Below the pieces are notes generated by a model. It searched no databases. It saw nothing but the letters and a program-made list of their open reading frames with translations, and was not told where the DNA came from. DNA of 64,000 nucleotides from Njordibacter sp937773555 (GTDB lineage: Bacteria > Pseudomonadota > Gammaproteobacteria > Pseudomonadales > Balneatricaceae), in the NCBI RefSeq assembly GCF_047730085.1, contig NZ_CP159830.1:2852001-2916000 (forward strand), in the 5' to 3' direction. Within the stretch, counting starts at the first letter, position 1. Each line of letters begins with the position of its first letter. Positions 32,524 through 39,347 of this stretch are shown here, piece after piece. The translations under genes were made by a program, and so were the position numbers.

Positions 32524-34104
32524 ATGATGAAAATTACAGGTGACATGATAATCGGTTCCAAAGCAATAAAAGGGCATGGTAATTCCATTCATGCGATCAA
32601 CCCTAAGACCGGAGAGCAGTTGAATCCAGCGTTTGGCAGCGGTGGCCAGAGTGAGGTAGATCAAGCTTGCGCTCTAGCCTGGAGTGCTTTTGATATATAT
32701 AGAGCCATTGGATTGGAGGCTCGCGCTACGTTTCTAGAGACTATAGCCGACCAAATTATGGGATTGGGAGAAATATTAGTCGAACGAGCCATAGCGGAAA
32801 GTGGTTTGCCGCGCATGCGTATCGAAGGCGAGCGAGGTCGTACTGTCAACCAAATCCGGCTATTTGCGTCTGTCGTTAGAGCTGGAAATTGGTTAGATGC
32901 TCGTATTGATAAGACTCTTCCAGAGCGAACTCCGCCTCGCTCTGATTTACGTTTAAGCCATGTAGCACTTGGTCCCGTCGCCGTATTTGGTGCCAGTAAT
33001 TTTCCACTAGCATTCTCAGTTGCTGGCGGTGATACCGCTTCAGCACTGGCGGCAGGTTGTCCAGTAGTCGTTAAAGCACACTCTGCACACCCAGGTATCT
33101 CTGAGCTTATTGGCCGGGCGATTCAACAGGCAGTTGCAGATTGCGGTCTTCCAGAAGGCGTATTTTCGATGTTGTATGGATCGGGTATTGAAGTGGGAAC
33201 GCATCTTGTAGCGCACCCGTCGATCAAAGCAGTCGGCTTCACTGGTTCTCGAAACGGTGGCACTGCGCTGATGAAGGTTGCTTTCAACCGTCCTGAGCCA
33301 ATACCTGTCTATGCAGAAATGAGCAGTATAAACCCAGTATTCCTCTTACCTTATGCTCTTCAGCAACGGGGTGAGTCGATTGCTAAAAACTTTGCGGGAT
33401 CACTGACCATCGGTGCAGGTCAATTATGCACCAGCCCTGGATTAGTGATCGCCGTTGATGGCCCCGAGTTGGATCAGTTTATCGCAACTAGCAAGACAGA
33501 GCTGGCTAAAATCTCAGCACAAACGATGTTAACGCCTGGTATCCATAAGGCATACTGTAACGGTGCAAACAAACTGAAAAACCACCCGATGGTGACTAAA
33601 ATCGCATCGGGAAGCACTGGCTGTGGTGAAAATCAAGGAAAGTCTGGCCTTTATGTGACCTCTGCAAAAGATTTTCTTACTCATGAAGAGTTGAGTGTTG
33701 AGGTCTTTGGTTCAACCTCCCTTCTGGTCAAGTGCAAAACCTCTGTACAAATGCTTGAGGTAGCCGAACATCTCGAAGGGCAACTGACCGCTACACTTCA
33801 AATGGATGAGTCTGATGTTGCTTTAGCTCGGCAGCTAATGCCGACACTGGAGCGTAAGGCAGGGAGAATTATTTGTAATGGATATCCAACCGGCGTAGAA
33901 GTGTGCCACTCGATGGTTCATGGTGGTCCTTTTCCTTCAACATCTGATTGTCGGACCACGTCCGTGGGGAGCGCTTCGATATTGCGATTCTTGCGCCCAG
34001 TCTGTTATCAAGATCTGCCTGAATCACTGCTGCCTCAGGCACTTCACAACAGTAATCCTCTTCAGCTCCGCCGTCTTATTAATGGCCATGACGAAGTGAA
34101 CTAA
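32524..34104 (+). CDS. 2,5-dioxovalerate (2-oxoglutarate semialdehyde) dehydrogenase
   Basis: The 526-residue aldehyde dehydrogenase has catalytic Asn159 (FGASNFPLAFSVAGGD), Glu265 (AEMSSINPVF) and Cys302 (GAGQLCTSPGLV). FGASNFPLAFSVAGGDTASALAAGCPVVVKAH and the length are diagnostic of the type III 2-oxoglutarate semialdehyde dehydrogenases linked to sugar-acid and hydroxyproline breakdown. It would oxidise the product of the FAH-family enzyme to 2-oxoglutarate using NAD(P)+. GGAG lies five bases before the first of two adjacent ATGs. A GGAGGG/CCCTCC hairpin follows the gene at about 34112-34147. Confidence 0.92.
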   Translation: MMKITGDMIIGSKAIKGHGNSIHAINPKTGEQLNPAFGSGGQSEVDQACALAWSAFDIYRAIGLEARATFLETIADQIMGLGEILVERAIAESGLPRMRIEGERGRTVNQIRLFASVVRAGNWLDARIDKTLPERTPPRSDLRLSHVALGPVAVFGASNFPLAFSVAGGDTASALAAGCPVVVKAHSAHPGISELIGRAIQQAVADCGLPEGVFSMLYGSGIEVGTHLVAHPSIKAVGFTGSRNGGTALMKVAFNRPEPIPVYAEMSSINPVFLLPYALQQRGESIAKNFAGSLTIGAGQLCTSPGLVIAVDGPELDQFIATSKTELAKISAQTMLTPGIHKAYCNGANKLKNHPMVTKIASGSTGCGENQGKSGLYVTSAKDFLTHEELSVEVFGSTSLLVKCKTSVQMLEVAEHLEGQLTATLQMDESDVALARQLMPTLERKAGRIICNGYPTGVEVCHSMVHGGPFPSTSDCRTTSVGSASILRFLRPVCYQDLPESLLPQALHNSNPLQLRRLINGHDEVN

Positions 34105-34221
34105 ATTGAAGGAGGGGGCTCTTGGCTATATATAATACCTCCCTCCTACATCAAAGAGGATTTGAAAACTTAAGGAGCTCCTTTTACTTTTTATGCGAAT
34201 TTTTTTCGCCTGTACTCCCCA

Positions 34222-34310
34222 CCTGCACCGATAAAACCGATAATACTATGACCTTGGTAGATAAATAGGTTTTATCGGTGTAAATGGGGACGACGGGTTA
34301 TTTTTCGTTT
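34222..34310. repeat. Inverted-repeat, origin-like region, copy 2
   Basis: CACCGATAAAACC (34226-34238) and GGTTTTATCGGTG (34268-34280) form a perfect 13-bp inverted repeat with a 29-base spacer, directly after the intact primase gene. The flanking bases on both sides align with 24125-24272. It is a candidate replication origin or replication-protein binding site. Confidence 0.6.
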
Positions 34311-36743
34311 CTATTCATTGCAGTAAATAGGATGTTTAAAATAGTCCGTTGCCGGCCTGGTGGTGCCACTGACTATCTTCTGTAAGTGGCCATGTTCGCA
34401 TAGACTATCTAGGGCCTCATGGATTTGGTCCATCGTTGTCAGACCATGCCAATTACGGGTATTAATCGCACCTATACGGAACGGGTTAGGCATATCATGC
34501 AAGCGCTTCTGCAATGCCTTGGCGCTACCTATAGGACCGTCTGCAAGAGCGTACACACGCCTAGCGTGGCTTTCTAAGTAATCACACCAAGCCAAGGCTT
34601 TCTTGGCCGACTGTATGCCAATATCACCCCCTGGGCTTGAGTCTACCGCGTGGATAATTAAGGCCAGGCTAGGGAACAAAGATACATATTTAGCAAGGTG
34701 TGATTCTAGCTGTGGGGTTAGCGTCCCACTTCTAACTAACTTTTGATTATTGTCGTACCACGTATTAAATAACTTCTGTGCCTCTGCGGTGAACCGCTGA
34801 ATGGTAGGGTCGTTTAGCTCTCCTGGTAGGTCATCCAGCATGGCAAATATTGAGGTAGCATTCCTTAGTGCTTCTTCATTAGGTGGCCTATCAACATGCT
34901 TGTATGGCTGGGGGTCTGGGTAGACCATAAGTTGAAACCGCTCAATTAGACCATCATCCCCTTTGCCTTCTTTCTGGGCTGTTAGGTAAGGTATTAACTT
35001 CCCAGGTTGGATGCCTCCCATTAAGCTCAATGTGGCGCTCTCTATTCGCTGTGTGCCTCTTCCTATACGGTCATAGGTAAAGCTGCCAGTACCAGACCAA
35101 CACTCCAGGTAAAAAGCCCTATCGCTCGCTCGGTCTGGTTTATCCAACGTATTAAGCCAGCCAGTCAACTCATCTCGGAATAATAGAACTCCCATAGGGT
35201 TACTTCCCAATAATTCGCCTAGCTTCTCCACTGTGGCATCATTCACAATAAACCGTTTGCACGCTGGCGGCTGCATAGGTTCCAAGGCTAAAGACTGTAA
35301 AAAAGCCTTTTCGCCTTCTTCCTGCTTGCCTTTCTCAATCTGGATTTTTAACTTCTTTTCGTTGGCCTTCAACGACACCTTGGCCACTTTGACTTGCTGA
35401 CTATATTTGCCCATTGCTATACCATGCTTTTGAAATTCCTCAGATTCAAACGTATGTAATGGGGCCATGGCTGATGTTAGAGAAGGTGTTTTTTTAGCTG
35501 ATGGACGACCAATAGCTGCACCCCATAGATTAGGGACCACAAGCCATGTGTCATGCTGCTTAGGTAATATGGATAGCTTGCGCCCAATAAGAGTGGCTAG
35601 GGCTACCATAACGCCCACGGCTACATAATCCGGTGATGAATTATCCATCCGTTCTGCTATGTCGGTTATGTAATCGCGCATACTGTCAGGCAACATTGCA
35701 GGGTCTAATGGCTTTACTGGCAATAGCTCTGCCTTTAATCCCTTCGGTTGGTCCCAGGTTAATGATTCGGCTACCCCTTGCGAAATACTCCCCTGGGCTT
35801 CTGGTGCGTTCCTGGGGTTGGCCTTGCCTGCCTTAAACCCACTGGCTAACGTCTTGGCTATTTCTTCGGTAGGTAAGCCGCTTTGTTTCGCTGCCTGGGT
35901 TAGGTAATTAAGTGCTAAATCACTTTCTATTGCACCCCCAGCGACTAACTGTCCAATATTAAAGCACGACTTATTAAGTAGGTCGTTTCTAGTGCCCTGT
36001 GGGGCGCTCACAATGGCCTGGCACTCTCGCTCTAAGGCTTTCATGCCATAGGGGGAGGGGTCGTTAACGGCCGGTATAGAGGCGTTAAAATCCAACTTCG
36101 TATTAGCTGTTTTTTTTGCGGCTGCTTTGTTCGCTTTATCCTCGGTGAGTAAATCAAATACCCAATTTGGTAACTCTGGGCAATTAACTAAGCTCTCATT
36201 GTTTTCGAGTGTATAGACTTCACCGCTTAGATGATTAGACGGTGGCGCCACTGCATAGCCACCATTGGAGCGAATATCAAATCCCATAGATTTATTTGTA
36301 CTGTTAGAAATACCTCGGCTTTTGGGGTATGAAAAATAAAGGTGGAACCCTTTCCCAGTTGTGACTTTCGGACACGTGGGTGCTTTATATCCGTGGTTAT
36401 CTAACAGTTCGTTCCACTTAGCAGGGTCATCTACATCGACGACCACTAAGTTATATTTTTCCCCAGTGGCTATGCCGATGTTACGAGGTGTAGTGCCTTG
36501 TGGGCTTCCCCATGCACCCTGTATTTTCTCCAGGTCTGTGGTGGCGTCTTTTGAACCATGATAAAAATTGGGGCAATTAGCCGGGGCTTTACCTAGTCCG
36601 TCATTCTCTTTTTCGCTGAGTTCGCCGTGGGGCTTATCGGTGGTCGGCGTTAAAACTGGAATAATACTAATGCCTTGTGCTGCATATTGCCTGGCAGCAT
36701 CTAGCATGGATTGCGCATTCGTCTGATACTTTGGGCTAATCAT
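34311..36743 (-). CDS. Primase-polymerase / DUF3987 replication protein
   Basis: This 810-residue protein has an N-terminal bifunctional primase-polymerase domain (about 15-210) with catalytic Asp103 and Asp105 (VVVDVDDP), His134 (TGKGFHLYF) and DIRSNGGYAVAPPS. A linker (about 230-340) follows, then a DUF3987 ATPase-like region (about 380-790; GAAIGRPSAKKTPSL as nucleotide-binding loop, LLFRDELTGWLNTLDK, LMGGIQPGKL). This pairing is typical of satellite and plasmid replication initiators. It is third gene of an AlpA-small protein-primase operon and overlaps the upstream stop by one base. The gene is intact, unlike the stub at 24273-24320. Confidence 0.9.
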   Translation of the reverse strand: MISPKYQTNAQSMLDAARQYAAQGISIIPVLTPTTDKPHGELSEKENDGLGKAPANCPNFYHGSKDATTDLEKIQGAWGSPQGTTPRNIGIATGEKYNLVVVDVDDPAKWNELLDNHGYKAPTCPKVTTGKGFHLYFSYPKSRGISNSTNKSMGFDIRSNGGYAVAPPSNHLSGEVYTLENNESLVNCPELPNWVFDLLTEDKANKAAAKKTANTKLDFNASIPAVNDPSPYGMKALERECQAIVSAPQGTRNDLLNKSCFNIGQLVAGGAIESDLALNYLTQAAKQSGLPTEEIAKTLASGFKAGKANPRNAPEAQGSISQGVAESLTWDQPKGLKAELLPVKPLDPAMLPDSMRDYITDIAERMDNSSPDYVAVGVMVALATLIGRKLSILPKQHDTWLVVPNLWGAAIGRPSAKKTPSLTSAMAPLHTFESEEFQKHGIAMGKYSQQVKVAKVSLKANEKKLKIQIEKGKQEEGEKAFLQSLALEPMQPPACKRFIVNDATVEKLGELLGSNPMGVLLFRDELTGWLNTLDKPDRASDRAFYLECWSGTGSFTYDRIGRGTQRIESATLSLMGGIQPGKLIPYLTAQKEGKGDDGLIERFQLMVYPDPQPYKHVDRPPNEEALRNATSIFAMLDDLPGELNDPTIQRFTAEAQKLFNTWYDNNQKLVRSGTLTPQLESHLAKYVSLFPSLALIIHAVDSSPGGDIGIQSAKKALAWCDYLESHARRVYALADGPIGSAKALQKRLHDMPNPFRIGAINTRNWHGLTTMDQIHEALDSLCEHGHLQKIVSGTTRPATDYFKHPIYCNE

Positions 36744-37123
36744 TAGTTGCTCCCCTGCATGCGCATAAAATACAAACGCTGTCTCATAGTTATAGAGCCA
36801 CTTATTAAAGCACCTGGTTCGTCTATAATATTGTGGCCTTGGTCCCGAAGCTTTTCGACTATTGGAGCAAGATCAACAATATGCTGCTTGGCTGGACAAT
36901 CACATTTGAAAATATGGAGTTGATCTATGTAACCTGTTTTTAGAACATGTAATATTGCATCCGGGACATGAATCAACTTACGACTCAAACTTATACAGGC
37001 ATCCTGTTTTTCGACTAGTGATACATAAGGGGGAGAGCTAGGCTTGCGGCTAGTATGGGGTTTGTTATAATTATCACTGTCTAGGTGAATAGTGCTGCTT
37101 CCGTTGGGGGTGGCATTTTTCAT
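36743..37123 (-). CDS. Small helix-turn-helix-like protein of the satellite operon
   Basis: The 126-residue protein has a disordered N-terminus rich in Ser, Asn and Pro and a C-terminal region (about 55-120; VPDAILHVLKTGYIDQLHIFKCDCPAKQHIVDLAPIVEKLRDQGHNIIDE) with the look of a winged helix that ends in a conserved RDQGHNI turn. Such proteins often sit between alpA and primase in satellites. Its gene directly abuts both neighbours. Function unknown; a regulator or primase helper is likely. Confidence 0.65.
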   Translation of the reverse strand: MKNATPNGSSTIHLDSDNYNKPHTSRKPSSPPYVSLVEKQDACISLSRKLIHVPDAILHVLKTGYIDQLHIFKCDCPAKQHIVDLAPIVEKLRDQGHNIIDEPGALISGSITMRQRLYFMRMQGSN

Positions 37124-37381
37124 TTATAACACCTCTCTAGTTGCTGTCTTCTGTTGGTTAGCGAACTGATCTATCCACTCATCCAAAATCATTCGGTCAT
37201 AAATAACCTTGCGGCCTATTTTCCGGTAGGTGGGTGCTGGAACGCCAGCCAGCGTGCCAGTTACTCGTGATACCCTCATTGTGGATGAACCAAAACCTAA
37301 GTAACTTGCTGCGCCGTGAGTATCACAGTGCGGACTAGGGTATTTGGCAGGATTAAGGTGATGATTTTTTGAAATATTCAT
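37124..37381 (-). CDS. AlpA-like excisionase/regulator
   Basis: The 85-residue protein has a MerR/AlpA-type helix-turn-helix (about 22-75; GAASYLGFGSSTMRVSRVTGTLAGVPAPTYRKIGRKVIYDRMILDEWIDQ). AlpA-like proteins act as excision factors and operon activators in P4-like elements and satellites. It is the first gene of the primase operon and the gene nearest to the tRNA attachment site, the usual place for an excisionase in such elements. Confidence 0.85.
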   Translation of the reverse strand: MNISKNHHLNPAKYPSPHCDTHGAASYLGFGSSTMRVSRVTGTLAGVPAPTYRKIGRKVIYDRMILDEWIDQFANQQKTATREVL

Positions 37382-37634
37382 AGTCGTGACTCTTGGTTGA
37401 TGACAACGACAATTAAATACAAATATCAGGTTGTTATTCAGTGAGAACTTGAAGAAATATATGGCAACTTCTCACTTGACGCTATTGCAGCCCATAATCT
37501 ACAGGCGTGCAAAAGCCCCATAGATAGGCTGGATGAGGGCAAATGTACGATTATTTTTAGATGGAACCTAATATGGAACCAGATTTAATAATTAGCTCGC
37601 TATTAGTTTTTGAATTATAGCTAAGTAATTGATT
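37382..37634. other. Right end of element D, non-coding
   Basis: About 250 bases between the AlpA-like gene and the att site. It should contain the promoter of the alpA-primase operon and carries the arm repeats. No ORF seen. Confidence 0.45.
37562..37580 (+). repeat. Paired TGGAACC arm sites, right end of element D
   Basis: TGGAACC at 37562-37568 and at 37574-37580, 12 bases apart, about 55 bases left of the att core. They match the pair in front of the element D integrase and the pair at the right end of element B. Confidence 0.7.
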
Positions 37635-37683
37635 TAAATGGCGCGCCAGGAGGGAGTCGAACCCCCGACCAACAGGATCGGAA
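37635..37683 (-). other. Chromosomal att site in the tRNA-Arg gene
   Basis: The 49 bases that are repeated at 20289-20337. They cover the 3' half of the intact tRNA gene including the anticodon. Integration rebuilt a functional tRNA, so the host keeps the gene. Confidence 0.85.
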
Positions 37684-37715
37684 CCTGCTACTCTATCCAG
37701 CTGAGCTACTGGCGC
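37639..37715 (-). tRNA. tRNA-Arg (anticodon CCG)
   Basis: A complete 77-base cloverleaf on the minus strand: acceptor stem GCGCCAG/CTGGCGC with encoded GCCA end, D-arm GCTC..GAGT, anticodon arm GCAGG-TTCCGAT-CCTGT with anticodon CCG (reads CGG), variable loop TGGTC, T-arm GGGGG-TTCGACT-CCCTC. It is the integration target for all the elements on its left; its 3' end faces them. Confidence 0.97.
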
Positions 37716-37762
37716 ATATTGCACAGCCCTGAAGAAACTTAGGGCGACTGCAAAGAAGCGGT

Positions 37763-37791
37763 ATGATACGTGTGTTAGGGTTGAGGTTCAA
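37763..37791 (-). promoter_or_regulatory. Promoter of tRNA-Arg
   Basis: On the minus strand TTGAAC (37786-37791) and TATCAT (37763-37768) are separated by exactly 17 bases, a good sigma-70 match. Transcription would begin near 37756, giving a 5' leader of about 40 bases before the tRNA. Confidence 0.6.
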
Positions 37792-37982
37792 GGCCTCTAT
37801 TAAGGCATTTTTACTTGTTATAAGGAGGCTTTTTTAGCTATTTGTCCATCAGATGTTGGAGATTATACTTTGGCCCTTTCCCGTTTGGTTGTAATGCCGT
37901 TATAATACGTTTGAATTTTTTTAAGGTGGTCGGCGAATATGTCGTTTCACTTTCTTTCACTCTTTAGTATGAGGCATTTCAC

Positions 37983-38420
37983 GTGATTAAATTTAAGCCT
38001 GCAGCCCTTTTCAGCCTTTTAGCTGGTGTTATTTTGAGTTTAGGTTCATTAACTGTTGTGGCTAACCACGACAGTGATGAAAGTATCGTTGAGCGCATTA
38101 GTTCGGTGGGTAGAATATGCATAGAGGGTGAAAGCTGTAAGGCACCCGTTGCTAAGGTTATAGAAGTTGCTGCCGGGCCAAAGACAGGTGAAGAAGTTTA
38201 TGCCAGTGGTTGTGCTGCTTGTCACGATAGTGGTGCTGCTGGAGCACCTAAGTTCGGTGATGTTGCCGCTTGGTCACCTCGTATTGATAAGGGTATAGAG
38301 AAGTTATTTTCTAACGCTTGGTATGGCTACAAATCAATGCCCGCTAAAGGAATGTGTAAAAGGTGTTCTGAAGACGAAATTAAAGATGCTGTAATACATC
38401 TGGTTGATAGCTCTAAGTAG
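37983..38420 (+). CDS. Cytochrome c5-family periplasmic protein
   Basis: This 145-residue protein starts with GTG, chosen because GAGG lies about ten bases before it. It has a signal peptide or anchor (ALFSLLAGVILSLGSLTVVAN) and a C-terminal cytochrome c domain with haem motif CAACH, a Met ligand in YKSMPAKGMC and the extra CKRC cysteine pair typical of cytochrome c5. It carries electrons in the periplasm, probably to a terminal oxidase. It is the first core gene right of the tRNA and is followed by a strong terminator. Confidence 0.92.
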   Translation: MIKFKPAALFSLLAGVILSLGSLTVVANHDSDESIVERISSVGRICIEGESCKAPVAKVIEVAAGPKTGEEVYASGCAACHDSGAAGAPKFGDVAAWSPRIDKGIEKLFSNAWYGYKSMPAKGMCKRCSEDEIKDAVIHLVDSSK

Positions 38421-38433
38421 TTAGCGACAGGCC

Positions 38434-38462
38434 AAAAAAACCCGGCCTTAGCCGGGTTTTTT
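38434..38462 (+). terminator. Rho-independent terminator after the cytochrome gene
   Basis: AACCCGGC-CTTA-GCCGGGTT followed by TTTT, with an A-run on the other side; it can also work from the opposite strand. Confidence 0.93.
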
Positions 38463-38489
38463 GTGCATGAATAAAAAGGAATATGCATT

Positions 38490-39347
38490 ATGTCTGAATA
38501 TATTAAGGGTATTTTGCTTACTTCTGTAGGTGTGCTGATACTAAGTATAGATGGTTTGTTAATTCGCTTAATTTCGGCAGATGCTTTTGATCTATTATTT
38601 TGGCGTGGGCTCTTGATGAGCGTTACCATTGCTGTTGTTCTTATGCTACAAAAGTCCACTAGCTCATGGTTACCAGTGGACGCAGCCTCTCTTAGGTCTT
38701 CTTTTTTTATGGTGGTATGCACCATTACTTTTGTGATGGCTATTAACTTGAGCAGTGTAGCCAATGTGCTAGTTATTATTAGTTCCCAGCCATTATTTGC
38801 TGCCGTGTTGGGGTGGGTGTTTTTACGTGAAATGCCTCAACCTGTGACTTGGGTCGCTATTGGTTTATCCATGTTAGGAATAGGCTGGGTGCTATCGGGT
38901 TCTTGGTCTGAGCCTAACTTTACAGGGGACTTACTGGCTTTAGTTTGCTGCATCGCTTTAGCTGCAAAGTTTGTTAATGATCGTGCAGTAAGTCACAGAG
39001 ATATGACCCCTGCATTAATTTCAGCAGGCCTTATTACGGCTTTAGTGAGTTTTTTTGCTGGCAGCCCTATGGCATTGTCAGGCGATTCTTGGTGGTACAT
39101 GGTGGCTTTGTGCCTGCTTGTGAGCCCGCTAGCCTTTGCTTTTATCACTATTGGCCCAATGCGTATACCTGCAGCAGAAGTGGGCATGTTGATGTTGCTG
39201 GAAACTGCTCTAGGGCCTCTTTGGGTATGGCTGGTTTTGAGTGAAGAGCCTAGCGCTACAGCCTTGCAAGGTGGCTCATTAGTGATAGCAACTTTGCTTC
39301 TCCACAGCTTATACCAGTGGCGCCGTAACCGGCTGCGAGTGGCTTAA
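38490..39347 (+). CDS. EamA/DMT-family transporter
   Basis: The 285-residue protein has ten hydrophobic segments in two EamA repeats (about 1-135 and 145-280). Recognisable family features are FWRGLLMSVTIAVVLM near the start of repeat 1 and AEVGMLMLLETALGPLWVWLVLSEEPS, the typical end of repeat 2. The substrate is unknown; members export amino acids, nucleotides or drugs. Its stop overlaps the end of the convergent rep gene by 4 bases. Confidence 0.9.
   Translation: MSEYIKGILLTSVGVLILSIDGLLIRLISADAFDLLFWRGLLMSVTIAVVLMLQKSTSSWLPVDAASLRSSFFMVVCTITFVMAINLSSVANVLVIISSQPLFAAVLGWVFLREMPQPVTWVAIGLSMLGIGWVLSGSWSEPNFTGDLLALVCCIALAAKFVNDRAVSHRDMTPALISAGLITALVSFFAGSPMALSGDSWWYMVALCLLVSPLAFAFITIGPMRIPAAEVGMLMLLETALGPLWVWLVLSEEPSATALQGGSLVIATLLLHSLYQWRRNRLRVA

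Larger units (their letters stand above)
20289..37683. mobile_element. Element D, phage-satellite-like island with aldonate-catabolism cargo
   Basis: About 17.3 kb between two perfect 49-bp tRNA-Arg repeats. The order is integrase, unknown coupled gene, broken BRCT gene, Nu1-like terminase small subunit, primase stub, TRAP transporter, LysR regulator, dehydratase, FAH-family enzyme, aldehyde dehydrogenase, primase-polymerase, small protein, AlpA-like regulator. There are no capsid, tail or large terminase genes. This gene set matches phage satellites (P4/PICI type) that borrow a helper's capsid; the metabolic cargo is additional. Confidence 0.8.
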
